The notes below the pieces were generated by a model, which worked only from the letters and a program-made list of their open reading frames with translations, did no database searches and had not been told where the DNA came from. The translations under genes were made by a program, and so were the position numbers. From Arthrobacter globiformis (GTDB lineage: Bacteria; Actinomycetota; Actinomycetes; Actinomycetales; Micrococcaceae), in contig NZ_JAUSXI010000001.1 of assembly GCF_030815865.1 (NCBI RefSeq), forward strand, positions 744,001 through 808,000: 64,000 bases of DNA, in the 5' to 3' direction. This document shows, piece by piece, positions 17,217 through 26,162 of the stretch. Numbering within the stretch: the first letter of the stretch is position 1; each line of letters opens with the position of its first letter.

Positions 17217-18824
17217 ATGAAGCATTTGACTCAGTCATACTGGTCCAGCGAATCCATCGGTGAGCTGTGCGACACGACGATTCCCCAGCTACTGCGCGCA
17301 GCGACAGCGGAAGCGCCGGACCGTGTGGCCTTGGTGGACGGACAGAAAGATCCGGCCAGCCGCCGGAGCTGGACCTACGCGGAGCTGTTGGCCCATGTTG
17401 AGGAGGTTTCCCAGGCGTTGCTGCAGCGGTTCGAACCCGGCGAGCGGGTGGCAATCTGGTCATCCAACTGCGTGGAATGGCTCTTCCTGCAGTACGGCGC
17501 AGCGATGGCAGGGCTGGTGCTCGTGACGGTTAATCCTGCCTTCCGGGACCGCGAGCTCGAACACGTGCTGCGGCAGTCCGAAGCGGCGGGCGTGGTGTTC
17601 GGGGAGGAATACCGGGGATTCGACACTGCCAGTGCCATCCAGCGGATCCGCCCGGGCCTGGAATTCCTGCGCGAGGCCATACCTATTGCGGATTGGGAGA
17701 ACTTTGTGGCCGACGGAAGCCGGTCCGTCCGCACCCTGCCGGAGGTCCATCCTGACGATCCGGCTCAAATCCAATTCACCTCCGGAACCACGGGGGCGCC
17801 CAAAGGTGCCATGCTCCACCACAAGGGTCTCGTCAACTCTTCACGGTTCGTCGGACAGCGCTCCGAGATGGCCGGGGCGGACGTCTGGATCAATTCCATG
17901 CCGCTGTTCCACGTTGGCGCGAGCGGCATTTATCCCTTCGCGACATTCGATCAGCGAGGGACCTATGTCCTCATGCCGGGCTTTGAACCGGGACTTTTCT
18001 TGGAACTTGTCGAGGCTTATCGGGGAACAATTACCGTCCTCGTTCCTACGATGCTCCGCGCCGTCCTGGCCCATGAAGACCTGGCCCGCACGGATCTTTC
18101 AACCATGCGGACAGTTTTGTCCGGGGCCTCCGTCGTTCCGGCGGAACTGGTGCGCCAAACGAAGGCGGCCTTCCGTTGCAAGGTGGGGATCCACTTTGGA
18201 CAGACCGAACTCCATGGCATTCTGACCCAGACATACCTGGATGACGACGACGCGCACCAGTCCGAGACCATCGGCCAGCCCATGCCGCACATGGAAGTAA
18301 AGATCATCGACCCCGTTGCCGGGACCACGCTTCCAGTCGGTGAAACCGGTGAAATAGTCGCCCGAGGTTACCAGGCAATGCTGGGTTACTACGGAAGGCC
18401 CGAAGATACAGCGCAAACCATTGATGCAGAAGGTTGGCTGCACACCGGGGATCTCGCCAGCATGGACAGCCAGGGGTATCTCACCATTACAGGGCGGCTA
18501 AAAGATATGATCATTCGCGGCGGGGAGAACATCTATCCCCGTGAGATCGAGGATCTGCTCTTGGGATATCCGGGAATCTTGGATGCCTGCGTGCTGGGCA
18601 TGCCAGACGAACACTGGGGGGAGCGTGTCGTTGCGATTGTGCGAGCCTCTGACACTGGGGAAGTAGGACCGGAAGAGCTGACCGAATACTGCAGGGCGCA
18701 CATGGCCCGGTACAAGGTCCCCGTCGAATGGCATTTCACGAGGGACTTCCCTATGACGGCATCGGGAAAAATCCAGAAGTTTCTACTGCGGCAACGGATT
18801 TCCGGCAAAATGCCGGCGGTCTAG
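17217..18824 (+). CDS. AMP-forming acyl-CoA ligase (second copy)
   Basis: This 535-residue ANL-family ligase shows IQFTSGTTGAPKGAM, the adenine-binding IHFGQTE, the GRLKDMIIRGGENIYPREIEDLL hinge segment and the catalytic Lys in ASGKIQKF. The ATG at 17217 lies nine bases after GAGGAGG; the GTG at 17211 is too close to it. It is the third gene of the ADH-ALDH-ligase operon and probably activates the acid made by them. It is only distantly similar to the ligase at 11996-13588, so the two may have different substrates or act at different steps. Confidence 0.92.
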   Translation: MKHLTQSYWSSESIGELCDTTIPQLLRAATAEAPDRVALVDGQKDPASRRSWTYAELLAHVEEVSQALLQRFEPGERVAIWSSNCVEWLFLQYGAAMAGLVLVTVNPAFRDRELEHVLRQSEAAGVVFGEEYRGFDTASAIQRIRPGLEFLREAIPIADWENFVADGSRSVRTLPEVHPDDPAQIQFTSGTTGAPKGAMLHHKGLVNSSRFVGQRSEMAGADVWINSMPLFHVGASGIYPFATFDQRGTYVLMPGFEPGLFLELVEAYRGTITVLVPTMLRAVLAHEDLARTDLSTMRTVLSGASVVPAELVRQTKAAFRCKVGIHFGQTELHGILTQTYLDDDDAHQSETIGQPMPHMEVKIIDPVAGTTLPVGETGEIVARGYQAMLGYYGRPEDTAQTIDAEGWLHTGDLASMDSQGYLTITGRLKDMIIRGGENIYPREIEDLLLGYPGILDACVLGMPDEHWGERVVAIVRASDTGEVGPEELTEYCRAHMARYKVPVEWHFTRDFPMTASGKIQKFLLRQRISGKMPAV

Positions 18825-18937
18825 GGAAGAAAGCCATACCATCTAACGAACGCGCCCGCGCAGCCGTGGTCGGTTGACTACCCAATCGTGCAGGAGTGGA
18901 CCCGAAGGCTGGCCCGGGTTTATTAGGACTTAAGCCG

Positions 18938-18978
18938 CAAGTGCCTGAGCGCAGTTTCGCACTGGGCTCAGGCACTTG
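18938..18978 (+). terminator. Hairpin after the ADH-ALDH-ligase operon
   Basis: The 13-bp arms CAAGTGCCTGAGC and GCTCAGGCACTTG are exact complements with a 15-base loop, about 115 bp after the ligase stop. No T-run follows. Confidence 0.55.
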
Positions 18979-19023
18979 AGCCTTGTGGAGATCCTTCCAT
19001 GTTGTATGAGCGGAAGTGTTCCT

Positions 19024-19293
19024 TCAGCTGCGCTGCCGGCGCTGAGGAGCCGGACTTGGTGGAAGAGCTCCCCTTTCAGGTACGCGAAGAAGTGTTCCAT
19101 CACCGCGTGACGCTAATATAGTTGCCAACTCCCGATCTCGCCGGTCTTTTGGGTTCGCTTCGGTGAGGTGGTCGACCTCGCGGATGACATGGCGTTGGAG
19201 GCAGCGGATGATTTCCCCGTTTGCTCTGTCCCTAGGCGGTGCGGCGTAAGCGATGGTTGGTTCGTGGAACCGCATGCTCGACGGCGGAATCAT
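19024..19293 (-). pseudogene. IS110-family transposase, C-terminal scrap
   Basis: The segment EIIRCLQRHVIREVDHL resembles the conserved C-terminal end of IS110-family transposases. Nothing else of the protein is present, and the upstream part is non-coding. Weak evidence, given as a remnant only. Confidence 0.35.
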
Positions 19294-20345
19294 GAGCGAT
19301 TTTGAGCCGCCGTCTCATCTCCGCACCACCGACGCCGACGAGAGGAAACCGGACATGATCGTTATCGGTATCGGCCCGCGTGAGTCCTCCATCACCGCCT
19401 CAGCTGTCGACTACTCCGCCGTCAGCTCGCGGTGCGGCGATTTTGCGGTCAATGCCGGCACCGCCAAGCAACTGCTCGAACGGGCCGCGCATTGGCCTGA
19501 ACGCAGATGCGCCATCGAGGGCGCCAACGGCCTGGAACGCAGAACTGCCCAGATCCTTGTTGCCGACGGGGAGTCCGTTGTGGATGGGCCCTCAACACTG
19601 GCCATGAAAGTCAGAGTCCTTTCCACCGGCGGTGGCCGCATGAACTACCCGGCCGATGCCTTCGCCGTTGCCGTCACTGCCCTCCGGCAGGAGAATCTGC
19701 GGGCAGTCACCGCCGAAAACCAGAGCATCATTTTGCGCCTGCTGGCCGAACCACGGGAGGACCTCGGCCACGAGCGAGCCTGGAGCTCAACCGCCTGCAC
19801 CGGCTCCTGCGCGAACTGATATTCGGCGGTTTCGAGCCGGGACTCCGTGCCTAGAAGGCTGCTGCCGCGCTGCCTGCCATCCGGCCTGCAACAGCCACCG
19901 ATGTGCTCAGACGCGAATTTGCCCCTGAAATGTTGGCTGACCTTCGACGCGTGGATGCAGGCATCAAAGTCAACGAGGCCCAAACTCTAAGGCCTTGGCC
20001 GTGTCCGCCACCACGCTGCAGGAAATCCCCGATGTTGGCGGCCAACTTCTCGGCCACGTCGCTGATATCACATTCCCCAGTGCCTCACACTTCGCCACCT
20101 ACACCGCAAAGCGGCAACCAAAACCGACACAGACTCAGCACCGGAGGGAACGGGCGGCTCAACTCAGCGGTGCACATCGTGGCCGCCTGCCAAAGCGCGA
20201 CGTACTACTACTAAGAAGACCGCTGAGACAAACGCGTGGGAGGCTCGCCGAGCGCTAAAACGGCGGCTACCCAACATCCTCTACCGTCGCATCCTTAATG
20301 ACCAAACACGTCGTTTACGACTCAAAGCCAGACCGGTTTTTTGCG
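19292..20345 (+). pseudogene. IS110-family transposase, multiply frameshifted
   Basis: The N-terminal DEDD domain is recognisable (VIGIGPRESSITASAVDYS, then HWPERRCAIEGANGL and VVDGPSTLAMKVR), but the first catalytic position reads Gly (GIGP) where IS110 proteins have Asp. After about 19790 the protein continues in other frames: HRLLRELI, REFAPEMLADLRRVDAGIK, then the Tnp20 region (LQEIPDVGGQL, FATYTA) and the C-terminal RALKRRLPNILYRR near 20250-20290. Several frameshifts and a missing active-site residue make it inactive. Confidence 0.7.
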
Positions 20346-20550
20346 CGGGATGAGGATGAGTCACGGGCTGCCAACGATGACAGGGCAGCGGAGGCAATAC
20401 GTCGTATCCGGTGGCTCCGCTCGCCGGACCATTGGGCCCGACCAATAGACCATCCCGTTCAAACCCGAGGAGCCATCCTTCATTCGCTGGCCGGGGCGGT
20501 GACTGCAACCACCCTGATCTAACGGCAGCAGTATGAGGAAGCGATGCTTC

Positions 20551-21429
20551 TCAGCCGGCTGCGGGGTCCTTCCGGCAGATTTCCTGCCATCGGGCGCGGG
20601 CCGGCTGAGTCCATTCGGCGCGCAGGGAGCTCACCAGCTCGGAGGCCTTGGCCCCTGCCCAGTCCGGCATAAGCTCGGTCGGGAGCTGGGGGTCCATGAA
20701 CGGGATGCGCTGCCATTCATTGACCAACGCCAGATGGGTGAAGAGTAGTTCGTCGGCGCCGTGTGGGACGACCTTGCTGTAGCGGGCGATCAGCGACTCG
20801 TAAGCCTGCGCGGTGTCCTCCAGATTCCAGGCGTTCCCGACAATCTGCTGGTCCGACAGCCCGATGGCCCGCGTGGGACCCGAAAAGGACAAGGTCGAAG
20901 CGGACAATTCCAGCTCTTTGATGATACTCAGCGCTTCGTCCTCACGGTCTAGGTGCGGGGTGAGCCAGACACCCGGGGCCGGATTGCCGAATCCTGCCCA
21001 GCGCAGCGCACCGTACAGCTTCTTGCGCACCTTCCGCTGACTTTGAGGAACGCTGATGATTAGCGTTAGCCATCTTCCGTCCCAGGCGTGTTCCTGGGTG
21101 CCCACCGAACCGAGCCTGACAATGCCCTGTTCAATGAGTCGCCGACCCTCATCCGCCAACTCCCAGCGGACTTCGCGTCCCGTGCGGTTTCCTTTGATCC
21201 ACCCGGCGGTTGCGCCGCGGTTGATCGCCTGGCGGGCGGTTCGCTCCTCAAATCCCATCCCCTCCAGAACGTAGAGCAGCGACGACGTCCATACAGGCTC
21301 CTGATCGTGGCGGACCAGTTCGCCGAGAATCGTCAGCAGAATTGACCGCGCGCTTCCGGGCGGTACCTGCGCAAGGTTGCCTTCTTCCAGCGTGCCGGTG
21401 GCAGCTCTTTCGCTCAGTGTCATGTTCAA
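20551..21429 (-). CDS. PaaX-family transcriptional regulator
   Basis: This 292-residue regulator has the PaaX architecture. An N-terminal winged helix starts SARSILLTILGELV and includes the TARQAINRGATAGWI recognition region. A central domain carries WDGRWLTLIISVPQ, and the C-terminal domain ends FMDPQLPTELMPDWAG. PaaX proteins repress phenylacetate and related aryl-CoA catabolic genes and are relieved by an acyl-CoA. A TTG at 21429 has GGAAGG at good distance; the ATG at 21423 is the alternative. It is divergent from the thioesterase-like gene, and a 37-bp operator lies between them, which suggests autoregulation and control of the other copies of that site. Confidence 0.88.
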   Translation of the reverse strand: MNMTLSERAATGTLEEGNLAQVPPGSARSILLTILGELVRHDQEPVWTSSLLYVLEGMGFEERTARQAINRGATAGWIKGNRTGREVRWELADEGRRLIEQGIVRLGSVGTQEHAWDGRWLTLIISVPQSQRKVRKKLYGALRWAGFGNPAPGVWLTPHLDREDEALSIIKELELSASTLSFSGPTRAIGLSDQQIVGNAWNLEDTAQAYESLIARYSKVVPHGADELLFTHLALVNEWQRIPFMDPQLPTELMPDWAGAKASELVSSLRAEWTQPARARWQEICRKDPAAG

Positions 21430-21512
21430 AATCTACCTTCCGCCTGGCGCCTACGAGGAAATGCCCCCGGAGTGCGCCTCACCCGCATCAATGGCAGGAT
21501 ATGAATTAATTT

Positions 21513-21549
21513 ACTACAAGATTAGACACTCGGTTTATCAGGATGTAGA
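21513..21549. promoter_or_regulatory. 37-bp bipartite operator between PaaX-type regulator and thioesterase
   Basis: The right arm ATGTAGA (21543-21549) is exact; the left arm ACTACAA matches TCTACAT at five of seven. The spacing of 23 bp is as at the other sites, while the core is degenerate (TCGGTTTA forward, or GACACTCG in the opposite orientation). The site lies about 85 bp from the regulator start and 41 bp from the thioesterase start. Confidence 0.5.
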
Positions 21550-21589
21550 CTAATGGGCATTAATTATGGCGTCCCGGGAAGGATCCAAC

Positions 21590-22444
21590 GTGACAACAGA
21601 ACTCCCAACGCAACAAGCACTGGCTGGTTGCCCGACATTCCCCGCGGACGCGGACGCCCTTCCCGCTGAAATCCTCTCGGGTAGCAGGCTCGAAGCTGCG
21701 GGAGACGAATGGTCGCTTGGGAGTATGCAGCTTCCCTCTGAAGCAATACCCGACGAAATATCCTTGGGGTTGTTCGGCGTCCTTGCGGATATGACAACGG
21801 GTAACGCACTCGCCCGCTCTCTGCCGCCCCTGACCAGCCTTCGAACGGTCAATCTCCGGATGGACGTAGTTGGGGAACTGGCCACGCCAGGCGAAATGGT
21901 CCAGGCTCGCGGCGAGCAGCTATGCCTGAACGAACATTCCGGAGTATCTCAGACAACCGTCCGTCGACCGGACGGTGCAGCCCTCCTCGTTTGTACGGCG
22001 AGGTTCATCGTGGTTCCACATCAACCCCTCGAACCACTCCTGAGCGGACAACAGGAGGCGATGCAGTTGCGGCAGTCGGCTGTGGTGTCAGAACTTTTGG
22101 GTGTGACTGCGGTTGCGCATCGTGGGGAAGAAGTTCAGACACTCATTACTCCAAGCGACCGCATGGCAAACCACCACGGCGTTGTGCACGGCGGACTGCA
22201 TGTGGGAATGGCGGATTTTGCATTGCGGCGAGCCGCTCAGGGGAAGGCCGGTGCACTGCCCGTCCGGCTCGTCGACCTTGCCCTGACGTATCATCGGCCC
22301 ATCGTTATTTCGCAAGAGCGCCAGCTGGTCATCCGCAGCCGCGTGGAACGAAGAGGCCAGCGTGTGATCATCGTATCTGCGGACATAGAATCGACTTCCG
22401 GCCGTCTCCTAACGTCGTCCCAAGGGACGGCGCTCCTCCAGTAG
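21590..22444 (+). CDS. Tandem hotdog-fold (PaaI/thioesterase-like) protein
   Basis: This 284-residue protein appears to hold two hotdog domains. The first includes LGLFGVLADMTTGNALAR followed by TVNLRMDVVG. The second contains NHHGVVHGGLHVGMADFALRRAA, a typical thioesterase nucleophile/acid helix, followed by VDLALTYHRPI. Such proteins hydrolyse acyl-CoA or aryl-CoA esters. The GTG at 21590 follows GGAAGGA; the ATG at 21566 has no ribosome binding site. It shares a promoter region and operator with the PaaX-type gene and could remove dead-end CoA esters. No clear gene follows until 22783; the 340 bp between show nothing identifiable. Confidence 0.75.
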   Translation: MTTELPTQQALAGCPTFPADADALPAEILSGSRLEAAGDEWSLGSMQLPSEAIPDEISLGLFGVLADMTTGNALARSLPPLTSLRTVNLRMDVVGELATPGEMVQARGEQLCLNEHSGVSQTTVRRPDGAALLVCTARFIVVPHQPLEPLLSGQQEAMQLRQSAVVSELLGVTAVAHRGEEVQTLITPSDRMANHHGVVHGGLHVGMADFALRRAAQGKAGALPVRLVDLALTYHRPIVISQERQLVIRSRVERRGQRVIIVSADIESTSGRLLTSSQGTALLQ

Positions 22445-22782
22445 GCCGGCGCTGGAGACTCGCACTCTGGGAGAGCAGCCGACCGGCCGGGAGAAAGTTC
22501 GACGCTGACGATCCGCCCGGCGCCCTCCGGCCGTCCGGAAGGCGAAGGAATAGGCCTGGGCCGTACTGCGCACCGCCATTCGAGGACGCCGCGACGGCAA
22601 AAGAGGAACTCGAGAACGCGGTCGAGGCAACCGGGCGCCCGGAGACGAACGGGCTTGCCGCCCAATATGACAGGCGGAAAGAGCCGGAGTTGCTAATCAA
22701 TTACCCTCTAACGGGACAATTCGAAGCCAACATCAGCGCCACAGGAAACGGCAAACCCACCCCAAGTCACCCGGGATTTAGT

Positions 22783-23730
22783 TCATCGCGGAGTTGAACG
22801 CTGGGAGTTGAGCGGCAGGTTGTCGATCAGCCGCACGGCGCCGACCTTCGCGGCAACCAGTGCCAGCCGTTCGCCGCGGAAGGGTGTCTCGTGGCAGTTC
22901 TTGGCGAGCGGCTCCAGCGTGACGGGATCGACGACGTCGAGGTAGTCGAGCTGGACCAGGGGCTGGGACTCGATCAGGACCCTGGCCGAACCGACATCAA
23001 GCGGCTCCTTCGTGTTGGCCCGCGCCTCGATGAGGTGCAGCGCGCGGGACAGGACCAGTGCGGCCTCGCGCTCCTCGTCGGAAAGGAAGCGGTTCCGGCT
23101 GGACAGTGCCAGTCCGTCGGTGTCACGGGCGGTTGGCACGGCTACGATCTCAACGGGGAAGTTGAGATCGGCCACCATGCGGCGGACCAGGGCCAGTTGC
23201 TGGGCGTCCTTCTGCCCGAAGTAGGCGCGATAAGCCGGCAGCCCGCCGCCGGAGCCGGCGACGAAGGCGCTCCCGGCGGGAAGGCCGGTGCCCGGGGTGC
23301 CCAGGTGCAGCAGCTTGGCCACCACGGTGAGTGCGCCGTCGAAGTGCCCGGGCCGGGACGCGCCCTCCCACTTCTCCCCCAGCGGACCGGAGGTGATCCT
23401 CACCATCGGCTGGCCGCCCGGGTACATCTCCTCGACCGACGGCGCGAAGACCAGGTCCACGCCCTGCTCCTCGAGCAGTGCCATGTCCGCCTCGAGCGTC
23501 CGCGGATACCGGTCCAGGTCCTGTGCCTCGCCGAACTGCAGCGGGTTCACAAAGATGGAGGCCACCACGACGTCATTCTGTTCGGCGGCTGTTCGGGCCA
23601 GCCGCCCGTGGCCTGCATGCAGGGCGCCCATGGTGGGCACGAGGCCCAGGGAGGAGCCGTTCTTTTGCGTCAGCAGCAGGCGGCTTTGCGCGCGGAGGGA
23701 CTCCGCCGTCGTAACAAGTCGGATTGCCAT
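22783..23730 (-). CDS. panC: Pantothenate synthetase
   Basis: This 315-residue enzyme joins pantoate and beta-alanine with ATP to make pantothenate, the CoA precursor. It shows [10 protein letters not shown] (residues 32-41), [24 protein letters not shown] and LSSRNRFLS, all hallmarks of PanC. The ATG at 23730 follows GGAGGAC. Odd: between VVAKLLHL and YRAYFGQKD there are roughly 15 to 20 more residues than in typical PanC, rich in Gly, Pro and Ala. The rest looks intact. The remains of its usual actinobacterial upstream neighbour (DUF2520 protein) precede it. Confidence 0.93.
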   Translation of the reverse strand: MAIRLVTTAESLRAQSRLLLTQKNGSSLGLVPTMGALHAGHGRLARTAAEQNDVVVASIFVNPLQFGEAQDLDRYPRTLEADMALLEEQGVDLVFAPSVEEMYPGGQPMVRITSGPLGEKWEGASRPGHFDGALTVVAKLLHLGTPGTGLPAGSAFVAGSGGGLPAYRAYFGQKDAQQLALVRRMVADLNFPVEIVAVPTARDTDGLALSSRNRFLSDEEREAALVLSRALHLIEARANTKEPLDVGSARVLIESQPLVQLDYLDVVDPVTLEPLAKNCHETPFRGERLALVAAKVGAVRLIDNLPLNSQRSTPR

Positions 23731-23880
23731 GTCAGTGTCCTCCCTCGGGCCCCGTTGCCGTTTTCCTGCACGGCCATCATGCGGGCCGCCGTCTGGGCCA
23801 TCAAGTGCGATACGAATATCGCCCGCCTGAACCGGTTTCAACAAACCCCGCTCTTCGGCGCTTCACGCGGTGGCCTGCGC

Positions 23881-24330
23881 CATGGCTAGGTACGCCGCGA
23901 GGACGTCCCCCTTCTCCAGGATCGCCCCAGCAGCGACCCGAGCATACGGTCCGGCGCCTCGACGCGCATCTCGGCCAGCAGCTGCGACGCCTGTTCCACG
24001 AGGGTGACCAGACGGTTCGATCCGTGGGCCAGGGCCGCGTGGTAGATGGTGCGGTGGCTCTCGGCAATCACCACCGGTTCGCCCCCCTCTCGACGACGAG
24101 TACCTGGGCGATGGGAAGCATGGCGGCGTCCGCCGTGACGCCGAACATGTAGTCCAGCAGCCGGCCGGGTCAGGTCCAGGCTCATGTCGGGACAAGCCGC
24201 GCACCGAGCATCAGTTCCGGCGTTCCACGATGTCCTGGACCTCCAGAACTGGGATGCCGGGCAGAGCCAGCAAGTGGCCTGCCGGTGCGTATCCAACCGG
24301 TAGGCCACTTGGCAAACCTGCGTCTTCATA
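23881..24330 (-). pseudogene. DUF2520 (Rossmann-like) protein, decayed
   Basis: Pieces in different frames match the C-terminal half of the DUF2520 protein that precedes panC in many actinobacteria: MFGVTADAAMLPIAQVLVV, then VIAESHRTIYHAALAHG and NRLVTLVEQASQLLAEM, then AILEKGDVLAAYLAMAQ. At least two frameshifts separate them and the N-terminal Rossmann domain is absent. The part from about 24200 to 24330 is open but not recognised. Confidence 0.65.
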
Positions 24331-24387
24331 CAGAGCGGTCCAGTAAATTACTGATCCGTTCCGAAGCTGCGGCCACTCATCTATGTT

Positions 24388-24906
24388 TCAGCCGTGCTGC
24401 ACGGCTAGAACGGCTCCGATTTCACCTGGTTCCTGTGGAAATCCTGTGAGGCGATACCACGCCAATTCCCGAGCCACCTGCCGTTCGGCGGTTGCGGCCA
24501 TAAGCTTTCGCGCTCTGCGCGCCTTGGTCGATCCGCTATCCGCGACTAGGGCGTTAAAGAGATGTTGGCTAACTTCTTTCATCCGGCGGTTTTGATCCGA
24601 GATATCGGACAACGGGATAGATGCTTCCTGCGGTGCCGGACCGGCCTCGGACAGCACTGCTCGCACCTCCGGCGTGGTTTCCGCGGCTTCCTGGGAAAGC
24701 TCATTAAGTAGGTTGCGGTATTCGATGTTTTCAATTACCTCGTAGCGGTACTCGTGTTCATGAGTATCAATGAGGAATTCGAGCGCGGCAGAAATGAGCT
24801 GCGCCTGCTCGTGTACAAAGTCGTTCCCGTCGGGCAGGACTGGCATTACAGAGTCCTTGAACCGGAGGTGAATTGACTTCAGCTGCTGGGTGATAGAAGG
24901 AATCAC
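24388..24906 (-). CDS. Small helical protein partnered with an APH-type kinase
   Basis: This 172-residue protein is rich in Glu, Ala and Leu with no signal peptide or membrane segment, and appears mostly alpha-helical. I do not recognise the family with certainty. It starts three bases after the stop of the APH-family kinase and is the last gene of the ALDH-ADH-APH operon. In the levulinate pathway an APH-family acyl-CoA kinase (LvaA) needs a small helical partner (LvaB), and DUF6285-type proteins commonly follow such kinases. A similar partner role is an inference from position and size. Confidence 0.6.
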   Translation of the reverse strand: MIPSITQQLKSIHLRFKDSVMPVLPDGNDFVHEQAQLISAALEFLIDTHEHEYRYEVIENIEYRNLLNELSQEAAETTPEVRAVLSEAGPAPQEASIPLSDISDQNRRMKEVSQHLFNALVADSGSTKARRARKLMAATAERQVARELAWYRLTGFPQEPGEIGAVLAVQHG

Positions 24907-24909
24907 GGT

Positions 24910-26118
24910 TTAGTCCTTTGAGAGAATTCGGTTTAGCTCGCCGTTAAAAAACGCCCCTAGCCCAGGATAAATATAGTTGTACATCACATCGAGTTGAGTC
25001 ATTCGAAGTGCGGCATTTCGAGGAGCCGTTCCGATCAGGGCAAGCACGGACCAGTACAAGTTGTACACAAGGTAGTATTCAAGGCGTTTCCGATCAACCG
25101 GCAGACCCGAGACTCGCTCATATTCGGAAATGAATGTCTCCGTCTCAAGGAGTCCGGCGTTCAGGAATGTGCCTGACTCGTCAAGGGATCCCCAGGCAGG
25201 CAACATTGCGTAGGCAAGATCGGAATGCCGATCTCCCAGGTAGCAGAGCTCCCAGTCAATGACCGCAGTGATCTTCCCGGCTTCTTCATCGAAGAGAAAA
25301 TTGCCGTTGCGGAAGTCGCCGTGAAGAAGAGAGATGTGGTCAACGGTGGGTCGATTTTCCCAGAGCCACTGCTGCGTCAGGATCATCGTCGGATGCGGCT
25401 CCAGGGCATCCTCCTCCCAAGCGCGGTCCCAAAAAGCCAGCCGCCAGTCAATCGCGTCCGTGGTTTGTGGCCGCGGGATGTCGAATCCCGTGAGATCGGC
25501 GGCTGACCAATCATGCGAATGCAGACGGGCCATGTGATGTACGAATTGTGGTGCCAGTTTCTTCTGCAGACGTGGCCCGTACACAGTTCCCAGGCCTGTT
25601 GCCAACGGGACGGCGTCCGTGGGCGAGGATACCCCGGCTATAAAACTGCTGATTAATGCCGGCGACCCAAAATCTGCGGCATCGAGGGTCATCCAGTATG
25701 CCTTGGGCACCGGCAATACCGATTCCGCGGCCCGCAGCATATAGAATTCCCGTTCGATGTCCGTTTCACAGCATGCACCTCGCGCTTTGATCCGCAGAAC
25801 CATTCGCTCGCTTTCGCTGCCCCGTCTTAGCGTGAAGCTGTAGCACTCGTTTGCGCCGCCACCAGACATCTGAATGACGTCCGAGACAGCAAAATCTGTC
25901 CCGACGTGTTGTGGGAGGAAGTTCTCCAAGCGGGCGTGTGCTTCGATTGCGGTGAGGCCGGTCTTATTATCCGGTCCGAGCGCGCGTCGGCGAAGCCGCT
26001 CGTCAAGGATTCCGGTTAGATTTTTCTCGATGCGGTAACGCGAGTGAAGGTCGGCTATGCGGGCATCAATTGTTGGGTCGGGAACTTGTTGGAACTTTTC
26101 ATCAATAAAAACGGTCAC
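24910..26118 (-). CDS. APH-family phosphotransferase (acyl-CoA or small-molecule kinase)
   Basis: This 402-residue protein has the aminoglycoside-phosphotransferase kinase fold. The catalytic loop is LLHGDFRNGNFLFD (Brenner motif HxDxxxxN) and the metal-binding Asp follows in AVIDWELCYLGD. ATP-site residues lie in the MVLRIKARG segment. Such proteins next to catabolic dehydrogenases usually phosphorylate hydroxyacyl-CoAs or alcohols rather than antibiotics. It is the third gene of a leftward operon after the aldehyde and alcohol dehydrogenases and is tightly linked to the small protein behind it. Family sure, substrate unknown. Confidence 0.85.
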   Translation of the reverse strand: MTVFIDEKFQQVPDPTIDARIADLHSRYRIEKNLTGILDERLRRRALGPDNKTGLTAIEAHARLENFLPQHVGTDFAVSDVIQMSGGGANECYSFTLRRGSESERMVLRIKARGACCETDIEREFYMLRAAESVLPVPKAYWMTLDAADFGSPALISSFIAGVSSPTDAVPLATGLGTVYGPRLQKKLAPQFVHHMARLHSHDWSAADLTGFDIPRPQTTDAIDWRLAFWDRAWEEDALEPHPTMILTQQWLWENRPTVDHISLLHGDFRNGNFLFDEEAGKITAVIDWELCYLGDRHSDLAYAMLPAWGSLDESGTFLNAGLLETETFISEYERVSGLPVDRKRLEYYLVYNLYWSVLALIGTAPRNAALRMTQLDVMYNYIYPGLGAFFNGELNRILSKD

Positions 26119-26162
26119 CAGGGTCTCCTAATTTTAATACTTGTGAATACTCAAAAACTACG

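Noticed and set aside
16375..17463. 362-codon minus-strand frame
   Set aside because: Antisense of the aldehyde dehydrogenase and ligase genes, whose active-site motifs are clear.
13652..18824. Feruloyl-CoA hydratase-lyase / vanillin route
   Set aside because: A crotonase, ligase and aldehyde dehydrogenase occur together as in ferulate catabolism, but the crotonase lacks the sequence character of known hydratase-lyases and the zinc alcohol dehydrogenase and P450 do not fit.
21922..22797. 291-codon plus-strand frame overlapping the thioesterase-like gene
   Set aside because: Arg/Pro/Thr-rich alternative frame; the overlapping frame has hotdog-domain motifs and a good start.
22891..23889. 332-codon plus-strand frame opposite panC
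   Set aside because: Antisense shadow of panC; the minus strand carries all PanC motifs.
24910..26118. Aminoglycoside resistance gene
   Set aside because: The APH fold is present, but the operon context with dehydrogenases and a small partner fits an acyl-CoA or alcohol kinase rather than antibiotic modification.
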